DNA of 64,000 nt from CADEDV01 sp964437415 (GTDB taxonomy: Bacteria > Bacteroidota > Bacteroidia > Chitinophagales > Chitinophagaceae): assembly GCA_964437415.1 (NCBI GenBank), contig CAYTGN010000014.1:1-64000 (forward strand). Reading direction: 5' to 3'. The notes under the pieces are model-generated. The model worked only from the letters and a program-made list of their open reading frames with translations. It was not told the DNA's origin and did not search any database. Shown in pieces: positions 52,980 through 60,454 of the stretch (positions are counted from its first letter, which is position 1; each line of letters opens with the position of its first letter). The position numbers and the translations under genes are program-made.

Positions 52980-53017
52980 ATTTACATCAATCATTTTTAA
53001 AACCTAAAGAAAAAAAT

Positions 53018-54019
53018 ATGGCAATCCTGAATTTCCAAAAACCTGACAAGATCATCCTGCAAAAGGCCACGGATTTTGAAGCCCAGTTTGAGTTTCGTCC
53101 GCTGGAACCCGGCTTTGGTGTAACTATCGGTAATGCCCTGCGCAGGGTGCTGCTGAGCTCATTAGAGGGCTATGCAATCGTGGGTGTGAAAATTGAAGGG
53201 GTGGATCATGAATTCGCTACCATTAAAGGTATTAGCGAAGATGTGGTGGAAATTTTCCTCAACCTGAAACAGGTTCGTTTCAAAAAGATCGTGGATCATG
53301 AAGTCGCCAATGAGAAGATCATTTTGTCTATAAAGAACAGAACAGAATTCACTGCCGGTATGATCGGTGAGGGCACTCATTCCTTCCAGGTAATGAACCC
53401 AGACCTCCTGATCTGCACACTGGATTCTTCTGCCCGCATGGATATTGAACTGACCATTGGCAAAGGCCGTGGTTATGTGCCTGCTGAAGAGAACAAACCG
53501 AAGGATGCCCCGTTGGGTTATATTCCCATTGATGCTATTTACACACCGATTAAGAATGTAAAATACACCATTGAGAATACCCGTGTGGAACAAAGGACTG
53601 ACTTTGAGAAACTCATCATGGAAGTTTCTACTGATGGCACCATCCACCCGGAAGAAGCAGTGAAACAGGCATCCCGCATCCTGATCCAGCACCTGATGAT
53701 CATTACTGACGAGAACATCACATTCGATAATAAAGAAGAGAAGAAAGAAGACCTGGTGGACGAGCAAACCCTGCAACTGCGCAAGGTGCTGAAGACACCG
53801 CTGGAAGACCTGGATCTTTCTGTTCGTGCCTTCAACTGCCTGAAAGCTGCCAAGATCAACTCTCTGAGTGAACTGGTGCAGTATGAGCAGGAAGACCTGA
53901 TGAAGTTCCGCAACTTTGGTCAGAAATCACTGGCTGAAATTGAGCAGGTGCTCACTGAAAGAGGTCTGCACTTTGGAATGGACCTGGTGAAACTGGGAAT
54001 TGATCTGAGCGAATTCTAA
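53018..54019 (+). CDS. rpoA: DNA-directed RNA polymerase subunit alpha
   Basis: 333 residues from the ATG at 53018 (AILNFQKPDKIILQKATDFEAQFEFRPLEPGFG). N-terminal dimerisation domain (LRRVLLSSLEGYAIVGVKIEG) and C-terminal DNA-binding domain (LKTPLEDLDLSVRAFNCLKAAKINSLSELVQYEQEDLMKFRNFGQKSLAEIEQVL). The frame opens at 52946 within the spacer. Confidence 0.98.
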   Translation: MAILNFQKPDKIILQKATDFEAQFEFRPLEPGFGVTIGNALRRVLLSSLEGYAIVGVKIEGVDHEFATIKGISEDVVEIFLNLKQVRFKKIVDHEVANEKIILSIKNRTEFTAGMIGEGTHSFQVMNPDLLICTLDSSARMDIELTIGKGRGYVPAEENKPKDAPLGYIPIDAIYTPIKNVKYTIENTRVEQRTDFEKLIMEVSTDGTIHPEEAVKQASRILIQHLMIITDENITFDNKEEKKEDLVDEQTLQLRKVLKTPLEDLDLSVRAFNCLKAAKINSLSELVQYEQEDLMKFRNFGQKSLAEIEQVLTERGLHFGMDLVKLGIDLSEF

Positions 54020-54025
54020 AAGAAT

Positions 54026-54092
54026 AGCTGCGAGGAGTGAGCTGTGAGCTATGAGTCTCGCAGCTCGCAACTCATAACCTGCAGCTTTTTTC
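54026..54092 (+). terminator. Terminator-like word-built hairpin between rpoA and rplQ
   Basis: AGCTGC and GCAGCT close the base of a stem, with AGG/CCT and ATGAGT/ACTCAT pairing above it; the intervening sequence repeats GAGTGAGCTGTGAGCTATGAG and CTCGCAGCTCGCAACTC. The 3' side is followed by TTTTTT, as in an intrinsic terminator, inside the operon. Confidence 0.6.
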
Positions 54093-54145
54093 ATAACGTA
54101 GGTTGTAATTCCTGACACGGTACAACCGAATAAAACTTAAACGTC

Positions 54146-54634
54146 ATGCGTCACGGAGACAAAATCAAAAATCTGAGTCGGACCAAAGCACACAGAGATG
54201 CTTTGCTGAGCAACCTGGCCTGCCAACTGATCCAGCACAAAAGGATCGTTACCACAGTAGCCAAAGCAAAAGCGCTGCGGGTATATGCGGAGCCGCTGAT
54301 CACCAAAGGAAAGACAAACACCACTCACCAGCGCCGTGTGGTATTCAGCTACCTGCAGGATAAAGAAGCCATCAAGGAATTGTTTGGCGCTGTAGCGGAG
54401 AAAGTGGCTGGTCGCCCCGGTGGTTATACCCGTATCATCAAATTAGGTACCCGTCCCGGCGATAATGCTGAAATGGCAATGATCGAACTGGTTGATTTCA
54501 ACGAGGTGTATGGTAAGGGCACTACCGAAGCTAAAACTTCTGCGAAGAAGACCCGCCGTTCCGGTGGTAAGAAAAAGGCAGAGGCAACCGAAACAACGGA
54601 AGCACCTGCAACAGAAGAAAAAGCTGCTGAATAA
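54146..54634 (+). CDS. rplQ: 50S ribosomal protein L17
   Basis: 162 residues: MRHGDKIKNLSRTKAHRDALLSNLACQLIQHKRI, and the C-terminal basic then acidic tail (KKTRRSGGKKKAEATETTEAPATEEKAAE) that extends beyond the core, as in other Bacteroidota. Last gene of the operon; a strong terminator follows. Confidence 0.98.
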   Translation: MRHGDKIKNLSRTKAHRDALLSNLACQLIQHKRIVTTVAKAKALRVYAEPLITKGKTNTTHQRRVVFSYLQDKEAIKELFGAVAEKVAGRPGGYTRIIKLGTRPGDNAEMAMIELVDFNEVYGKGTTEAKTSAKKTRRSGGKKKAEATETTEAPATEEKAAE

Positions 54635-54658
54635 TAGTAAAACATCAGTTTATATGAG

Positions 54659-54687
54659 AGCCCCCGTTGATGCGGGGGCTTTTTTTA
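54659..54687 (+). terminator. Terminator of the alpha operon
   Basis: AGCCCCCG and CGGGGGCT form a strong 8-bp stem followed by TTTTTTT. Confidence 0.9.
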
Positions 54688-54794
54688 TCATGTATTACTA
54701 ATGCCATTGAACGACTTATTTCAGAGAAATGAAGTATTTTCATTTTCATTTCGCTGCTTGCTGTATCATCTTTCCAAAATCATAATAAATCGCA

Positions 54795-57374
54795 ATGGAT
54801 CAATCTTCCAACAGGGCTTTGCAGCAGTTTCGCAATGAGGTAGGGATCAAATTCCAGTTGTATAACAGTCTTTTCACTTCGTTGCCTTTTCATCGTATTG
54901 AAAAAACAGGTATCCTGCTTTCTTTACTTTCCAATATTTGTGAAGAAGGGTATAAAAAGAAACAAAGCCCTGCAGAGATCATTGAAGAATTTTTTAATAA
55001 GCATACTACTTACGTCAAAGAAGAAGAAAGGAACGATCTCTTATTCCGTTTTGTACAATATGTAGAAAGACAGGTAGTGCTTTTTGATGCACTGGAGGAT
55101 GCTGCATTCAGGCAGGTGCATGACCTGAATGGTGTGGGCACTCTCAAACACCTCGAATCAGAAGTGATTAAAAGCAGTAAACAGAATGAACTGACGGCCA
55201 AACTGGAAGATTTTGCAATACGCCTGGTGCTGACGGCGCATCCTACCCAATTTTATCCCGGGCCGGTGCTCGGCATCATCAACGATCTTTCAAAAGCGCT
55301 GACGGAAAATAATACCAGCCAGGTGAACACTTACCTGCAGCAATTAGGCAAAACGCCTTTTTTCAAAAAGAAAAAACCTACTCCCTATGATGAAGCAGTA
55401 AGTCTTGTCTGGTATCTTGAAAATGTTTTCTATCAAGCAGCCGGCAGGATCATCTCATCTTTCAAAAACCAGTTCCGTGATGCCATTGACAAAAGCAATC
55501 CGGTTATCCGCATGGGTTTCTGGCCGGGCGGGGACAGGGATGGCAATCCTTTTGTCACAAGCGACATCACATTGCAGGTGGCAGACGTATTGAGGGGCGC
55601 CATCATCAAATGTTATTACCTTGATGTAAGACGACTCAAACGCCGCCTTACTTTTGATGGAGTGGATGTGTTGCTCACCGACCTGGAAAATAAACTCTAC
55701 AGCAATCTCTTTATCCCCGGATATAAGACCACACTTAATAAAGATGAAATACTCAACACCCTGGTGCAGGTAAAGAATATTATCATTCACCAGCACAACG
55801 GGTTGTTTCTCCACCTGGTGAATAATCTCATCAATAAAATTGAAGTTTTCGGGATGCATTTTGCTTCTCTGGACATCCGGCAGGAAAGTTCGGTACATGG
55901 CAAGCTGCTGGAACAGATCGCTTCAAAAGGAAAAGGGCTGCCGGCGAATTATGCTTCTTTGGATGATGCGCAAAAGATCAATGTGCTGACTGCTGTCACA
56001 CAACGAGCCGACCCTGTCATGGCGGATGATCCTGTTCATAGCGACACCCTGAAAGCAATCGCTGCGATCAAAGAAATTCAGCAGTATAACGGTGTTGAGG
56101 GTTGCAACCGCTACATCATCAGCCAGTGCAGCACGGCTTTAAATGCAATAGAAGTGTACGGCCTCTTTTTGCTTGCCGGATGGAAGAAAGAGGAATTGAA
56201 CATTGATATCATTCCTTTGTTTGAAACAATTTATGACCTGCAGGAAGCAGCGGATGTGATGCAAACCCTGTATGCGAACCCGGTTTATCGTCAGCATCTC
56301 AAACAAAGAGGCGACAGCCAGACCATCATGCTTGGTTTTTCTGATGGCACAAAAGACGGTGGCTACCTGATGGCCAACTGGCGTATTTATAAAGCGAAGG
56401 AAGAACTCACTGCCATATCCCGTAAGTATGAGATTGATGTCATCTTCTTTGATGGCAGGGGAGGCCCCCCGTCAAGAGGCGGTGGCAAAACACATAAGTT
56501 CTATGCTTCGATGGGTAATAATATTTCGAATAAAGAAATTCAACTGACCATACAGGGGCAGACCGTGAGTTCCAATTTCGGCACCATTGACGCAGCACAG
56601 TATAATATCGAGCAACTGCTGAATGCCGGTATTTCAAACGATCTTTTTTCCAACCGCGATTCTACATTGAATGAAAAAGAAGAAGCATTGCTGGAAGAAT
56701 TGTCTGAAGAGGGATTTAAAGCTTATATATCGCTACGGGATCATCCTTACTTGGCAGATTACCTGTTGCAGGTAAGTCCGCTCCGGTTTTACAGCGAGAC
56801 CAATATCGGCAGCCGTCCTGCCAAACGGGGCGCTGCCTCGGGTTTATCATTAAAAGATCTTCGTGCCATTCCTTTTGCGGGGTCCTGGAGCCAGTTGAAA
56901 CAAAATGTTACAGGCTATTACGGTGTAGGTTCTGCACTGAAGCGGATGGAAGAAAAAGGAAAACTTGCGGCCGTGCAGCGGTTGTATAAAGAATCACTTT
57001 TTTTCAGAACCCTGCTTGATAACTGCGAGATGGCGATGATGAAATCCTTTTTCCCGCTTACAGCTTTTCTTGCTGGGCACAAACAGTATGGTGAACTCTG
57101 GCAGATGATCCGTGATGAATATGAGCTAACGTTGCTGTATTTGTCAAAAGTGACAGGGCATAATGAACTGATGACAGAATATCCTGTTGAGCAGCTATCA
57201 ATCCAGATGCGGGAACGAATTGTATTGCCCCTGGTGACCATTCAGCAGTATGCTTTGACCAAAATAAGGGAGATGGATGAGCAATTAGTGCAGGCGCCGT
57301 TGAAGGAGATTTATGAAAAACTGGCGATGCGTTGTTCGTTCGGGATCATTAATGCGGGAAGAAATTCGGCCTAA
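54795..57374 (+). CDS. ppc: Phosphoenolpyruvate carboxylase
   Basis: Carboxylates phosphoenolpyruvate to oxaloacetate to refill the TCA cycle. 859 residues; the catalytic His is in LTAHPTQ (about residue 148) and the catalytic Arg-containing loop is GRGGPPSRGGG (about 553). Other features are FWPGGDRDGNPFV, LSFGFSDGTKDGG-like MLGFSDGTKDGGY, and the C-terminal IPFAGSWSQLKQN. Ends in RNSA; the QNTG end typical of the proteobacterial enzyme is replaced by an NAGRNSA end. Confidence 0.95.
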   Translation: MDQSSNRALQQFRNEVGIKFQLYNSLFTSLPFHRIEKTGILLSLLSNICEEGYKKKQSPAEIIEEFFNKHTTYVKEEERNDLLFRFVQYVERQVVLFDALEDAAFRQVHDLNGVGTLKHLESEVIKSSKQNELTAKLEDFAIRLVLTAHPTQFYPGPVLGIINDLSKALTENNTSQVNTYLQQLGKTPFFKKKKPTPYDEAVSLVWYLENVFYQAAGRIISSFKNQFRDAIDKSNPVIRMGFWPGGDRDGNPFVTSDITLQVADVLRGAIIKCYYLDVRRLKRRLTFDGVDVLLTDLENKLYSNLFIPGYKTTLNKDEILNTLVQVKNIIIHQHNGLFLHLVNNLINKIEVFGMHFASLDIRQESSVHGKLLEQIASKGKGLPANYASLDDAQKINVLTAVTQRADPVMADDPVHSDTLKAIAAIKEIQQYNGVEGCNRYIISQCSTALNAIEVYGLFLLAGWKKEELNIDIIPLFETIYDLQEAADVMQTLYANPVYRQHLKQRGDSQTIMLGFSDGTKDGGYLMANWRIYKAKEELTAISRKYEIDVIFFDGRGGPPSRGGGKTHKFYASMGNNISNKEIQLTIQGQTVSSNFGTIDAAQYNIEQLLNAGISNDLFSNRDSTLNEKEEALLEELSEEGFKAYISLRDHPYLADYLLQVSPLRFYSETNIGSRPAKRGAASGLSLKDLRAIPFAGSWSQLKQNVTGYYGVGSALKRMEEKGKLAAVQRLYKESLFFRTLLDNCEMAMMKSFFPLTAFLAGHKQYGELWQMIRDEYELTLLYLSKVTGHNELMTEYPVEQLSIQMRERIVLPLVTIQQYALTKIREMDEQLVQAPLKEIYEKLAMRCSFGIINAGRNSA

Positions 57375-57479
57375 AAGTCTCTCCACCCTCAAAAGGAGGG
57401 ATATGGCTATGCACATACCTGTTGGTTGAAGTGGCTACACCTATGAACACTTTTGATACTTAACCTTATTGTAATACTT

Positions 57480-57487
57480 TATTTTTG
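57480..57487 (+). promoter_or_regulatory. Promoter -7 box of aguB (TATTTTTG)
   Basis: TATTTTTG fits TAnnTTTG and lies 18 bases before the aguB ATG. A TTTG 24 bases upstream (57452-57455) could be its -33 partner. Confidence 0.55.
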
Positions 57488-57504
57488 CCAATCAAATTTC
57501 AACT

Positions 57505-58380
57505 ATGGCTAAAGTACAAGTTGGTTTGGTGCAGATGAGCTGCACCAATAAAAATGAAGAGAACCTTGCAAAAGCGATTGATGGGGTTAAAAAAGCTGCG
57601 GCTGATGGCGCACAGATCGTTTGCCTGCAGGAGCTATTCACTTCGCTTTATTTCTGTGATGTGGAAGATTATGAAAATTTCAAACTGGCCGAACCTATTC
57701 CCGGTCCCTCTACAGAAGCATTACAGGCAGTGGCCAAAGAACTCGGCGTAGTGATCATCGCATCTTTATTTGAAAAAAGAACACAGGGCATCTATCATAA
57801 CACAACGGCTGTGATTGATGCAGATGGTTCTTATATGGGCAAGTACCGTAAGATGCATATCCCGGATGACCCGGCCTATTACGAAAAATTCTATTTCACC
57901 CCCGGCGATCTTGGTTATAAGGTTTGGAAAACAAAATTCGCTACAATTGGTGTCTTGATCTGCTGGGATCAATGGTATCCCGAAGCGGCACGGATTACAG
58001 CATTGATGGGGGCAGAAATATTATTCTACCCGACAGCGATTGGCTGGGCTACTTCACAGGATGAAGCAACCAACACAGAACAGTATGGCGCCTGGCAAAC
58101 CATACAGCGCAGCCATGCAGTGGCCAACGGAGTGCATGTGGTGAGTGTGAACCGTGTAGGTCTGGAACAAAACGGTGCTATGAAATTCTGGGGCGGTTCT
58201 TTTGTGTCCAATCCTTTCGGAACAATACTTTACAAAGCATCTCATGATGAAGAGGAAGTGAAAGTGGTAGAGATTGATACGGACAAAACAGACCGCTACC
58301 GCACCCACTGGCCGTTTTTGCGTGACAGGAGGATTGATTCTTACCAGCAGATCACTAAAAGATTTATTGACGAAGACTAA
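57505..58380 (+). CDS. aguB: N-carbamoylputrescine amidase
   Basis: Hydrolyses N-carbamoylputrescine to putrescine, the second step of agmatine breakdown. 291-residue carbon-nitrogen hydrolase with catalytic Glu in QELFTSLYFC, Lys in GKYRKMHIP and nucleophile Cys153 in GVLICWDQWYPEAAR. It is followed by aguA, which makes its substrate; the two complete the pathway. Confidence 0.94.
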   Translation: MAKVQVGLVQMSCTNKNEENLAKAIDGVKKAAADGAQIVCLQELFTSLYFCDVEDYENFKLAEPIPGPSTEALQAVAKELGVVIIASLFEKRTQGIYHNTTAVIDADGSYMGKYRKMHIPDDPAYYEKFYFTPGDLGYKVWKTKFATIGVLICWDQWYPEAARITALMGAEILFYPTAIGWATSQDEATNTEQYGAWQTIQRSHAVANGVHVVSVNRVGLEQNGAMKFWGGSFVSNPFGTILYKASHDEEEVKVVEIDTDKTDRYRTHWPFLRDRRIDSYQQITKRFIDED

Positions 58381-58385
58381 CTTGC

Positions 58386-58450
58386 GGTTCCTGGTTCATG
58401 GCTCATAGTTCATAGCCTGAAACCATGAACCATGAACTATCAACTATGAA
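58386..58450. repeat. Word-built hairpin spacer aguB-aguA (GTTCATGG type)
   Basis: Left GGTTCATGGCTCATAGTTCA; right CCATGAACCATGAACTATCA followed by ACTATGAAC. The reverse-complement words fold into a hairpin. The right arm overlaps the region just before the aguA ATG and creates a false in-frame ATG at 58425. Confidence 0.7.
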
Positions 58451-59498
58451 CAGCGATACAAATACACCCAAACAACTCGGCTACCATTTCCCTGCTGAAT
58501 TTGCTCCTCATGTTGCTACCTGGCTTAGCTGGCCGCATAAAGAAGCTTCCTGGCCGGGGAAGATCCATACGATCTATCCGAACTATGCACAATTTGTGAA
58601 AGAACTGACCAAAGGCGAACTGGCTCGCATCAATGTGGCGGATGAAGCGATGAAGTTATTTGCTATTGGTCATTTGCAAAATGCAGGAGTTGATATGACT
58701 AAAGTGGAATTCTTTTTTCATCCTACCAATGACGCATGGTGCAGGGATCATGGGCCGGCTTTTTTAATTAATCCCGATGCAGCAATTAAAAAAGTGATCG
58801 TTGACTGGGGTTATAATGCATGGGGTAACAAATACCCGCCCTATGATCTGGATGATGTGATACCCACGTTGATCGGTAAGCATTTTGATATTCCTGTTTT
58901 TCATCCCGGCATTGTGATGGAGGGAGGCTCTGTTGAATTCAACGGAAAAGGAACCGTGATGACATCAACAGCCTGCCTGCTGAACCCGAACCGGAACCCT
59001 CATCTCAACCAGCAGCAGATTGAAGAATATCTATACAACTATTATGGAATGGATCAGGTGCTGTGGGTGGATGAAGGCATTGTGGGTGATGATACGGACG
59101 GACATATAGATGATACTGTCCGTTTTGTGAATGAAGACACTGTTATCACCGTGATCGAAGAAAATAAGCAGGATGAGAACTATGAACTGCTGCAACACAA
59201 TCTCCGGCAATTAAAATCTATGCGGTTGCTGAATGGCAAACAACTGAATATTATTGAACTGCCGATGCCTGATGAACTGATCTATGAAGACCAGCGGCTA
59301 CCCTGTTCGTATGCTAATTTTTATATTGCCAATAAATCGGTCATCGTCCCAACATTCCGTTCTGCAAAAGATGATAGAGCTCTGCAGATCATTCAGCAGT
59401 CTTTTCCCGGCAGGGAAGTAGTTGGCATTGACTCAACAGACATCATCTGGGGGCTTGGAAGTTTTCACTGCCTGAGCCAGCAGGAGCCGTTGGTCTGA
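58446..59498 (+). CDS. aguA: Agmatine deiminase
   Basis: Deiminates agmatine to N-carbamoylputrescine, which aguB then splits. 350 residues from the ATG at 58446. Residues typical of the PAD/agmatine deiminase family: NDAWCRDHGPAFLI, IVMEGGSVEFNGKGTVMTS, GDDTDGHIDDTVRFV and catalytic Cys in GLGSFHCLSQQEP near the C-terminus. Earlier start at 58425 is made by the hairpin spacer and is not preferred. Confidence 0.94.
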   Translation: MNSDTNTPKQLGYHFPAEFAPHVATWLSWPHKEASWPGKIHTIYPNYAQFVKELTKGELARINVADEAMKLFAIGHLQNAGVDMTKVEFFFHPTNDAWCRDHGPAFLINPDAAIKKVIVDWGYNAWGNKYPPYDLDDVIPTLIGKHFDIPVFHPGIVMEGGSVEFNGKGTVMTSTACLLNPNRNPHLNQQQIEEYLYNYYGMDQVLWVDEGIVGDDTDGHIDDTVRFVNEDTVITVIEENKQDENYELLQHNLRQLKSMRLLNGKQLNIIELPMPDELIYEDQRLPCSYANFYIANKSVIVPTFRSAKDDRALQIIQQSFPGREVVGIDSTDIIWGLGSFHCLSQQEPLV

Positions 59499-59506
59499 TA
59501 CATGCA

Positions 59507-60064
59507 TCAGGAACCCCATCGAAAAGTTTTTATATTGACTCCGGCCAGGTCAAGCACACGATCCACAACAGTCGCGGCTACCTGTTCTATGGTTTGGGGC
59601 TTGCTGTAATAGGATGGTGTAGCAGGACAAATGATACCGCCGGCCAGTGTCACCGTTTCCATGTTGCGGATATGAATGAGATTATACGGGGTGTCCCTTA
59701 CGACACATATAAGTTTTCTTCTTTCTTTCAGTACCACATCGGCTGCCCTTGTAATAAGATCATTCGAAACGCCAGAGGCAATACGGCCCAATGTGCCCAT
59801 CGAGCAGGGTATGATGATCATCGTATCATATTGACTCGAACCTGAGGCAAAAGGGGCAGTGAAATCTGTAGTGCCGTAAAACCGGGTTTTGTAGTTATTG
59901 TAAGATTCATCATCCAGTTCTGTTTTCCATACTTCACGGGCATTGGTTGTCATCACTACGGAAAACTCATTGACTTGTTCACCGGCGGTTTGTAATTTAT
60001 CGAGCAGGTTCTTTGCATAAACAGAACCACTGGCCCCGGTTATTGCTACAACGATCTTTTTCAT
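59507..60064 (-). CDS. ubiX: Flavin prenyltransferase UbiX family
   Basis: Prenylates FMN to make the cofactor of UbiD-type decarboxylases. 185 residues from the ATG at 60064: KIVVAITGASGSVYAKNLLD (flavin-binding loop), PFASGSSQYDTMIIIPCSMGTLGRIASG, and KERRKLICVVRDTPYNLIHIRNM. UbiD is not nearby. A palindrome that looks like a LacI-type operator lies about 55 bases upstream of the start. Confidence 0.94.
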   Translation of the reverse strand: MKKIVVAITGASGSVYAKNLLDKLQTAGEQVNEFSVVMTTNAREVWKTELDDESYNNYKTRFYGTTDFTAPFASGSSQYDTMIIIPCSMGTLGRIASGVSNDLITRAADVVLKERRKLICVVRDTPYNLIHIRNMETVTLAGGIICPATPSYYSKPQTIEQVAATVVDRVLDLAGVNIKTFRWGS

Positions 60065-60118
60065 ACGCATTATAAAAAGCAAAGCTGGCAAAAGTTCATG
60101 GTAAAGCAGTGAATTTGC

Positions 60119-60130
60119 GCAAACGTTTGC
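60119..60130. promoter_or_regulatory. LacI-family-like operator palindrome
   Basis: GCAAACGTTTGC is a perfect 12-bp palindrome with the central CG of LacI/GalR-type sites. It lies between ubiX and the orphan terminator; no LacI-family gene is in the window. Confidence 0.45.
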
Positions 60131-60353
60131 AAAAAACAGCTTGTAGTTTAATGGCTACAAAACTGTTTAAATGGTAACTACATGTTCTAAAGTAATGACA
60201 TTGAGTGCAATCAACAAGTATCGAAATGGTCAAGTATTTTTATTTAGGTGCCAAAAAATGACTGGCAAATGTTTTGAGTTATCAATTAATTAACGATATT
60301 AGCCATGAATTTTCATAGGATAAGGTTTAATGGTTAATGGTTTTTGATTAGGG
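60131..60353. other. Gene-free region before an orphan plus-strand terminator
   Basis: The gap between ubiX and the DPP-IV gene has 390 bases, and I see no supported protein gene in it; the short ORFs are under 12 codons. A plus-strand terminator closes it at 60354-60383 although the nearest plus-strand gene upstream is aguA, some 850 bases away across the antisense ubiX. A small RNA is possible. Confidence 0.35.
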
Positions 60354-60383
60354 CCCCCCGATTCTCGTCGGGGGTTCTTTTTT
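60354..60383 (+). terminator. Orphan plus-strand terminator
   Basis: CCCCCGA-TTCTCG-TCGGGGG is followed by TTCTTTTTT. There is no T tract on the other side, so it works on the plus strand only. Confidence 0.75.
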
Positions 60384-60394
60384 GGGATAGCCCT

Positions 60395-60426
60395 AAAAAA
60401 ACTCTGCGGGGCAGAGTCTTTTTTAC
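60395..60426 (-). terminator. Terminator of the DPP-IV gene (bidirectional)
   Basis: ACTCTGC-GGG-GCAGAGT with seven A on one side and six T on the other; it follows the DPP-IV stop codon by about 30 bases on the minus strand and could also work on the plus strand. Confidence 0.8.
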
Positions 60427-60454
60427 TTTTTACATTCTTTTCTTTTTTATAGTA

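Noticed and set aside
52946..53017. Longer start of rpoA at 52946
   Set aside because: The 24 extra residues come from the palindromic spacer; rpoA proteins begin near AILNFQKPDKI.
58425..58445. ATG at 58425 as start of aguA
   Set aside because: It is made by the ATGAAC words of the hairpin spacer; the ATG at 58446 fits the family N-terminus better.
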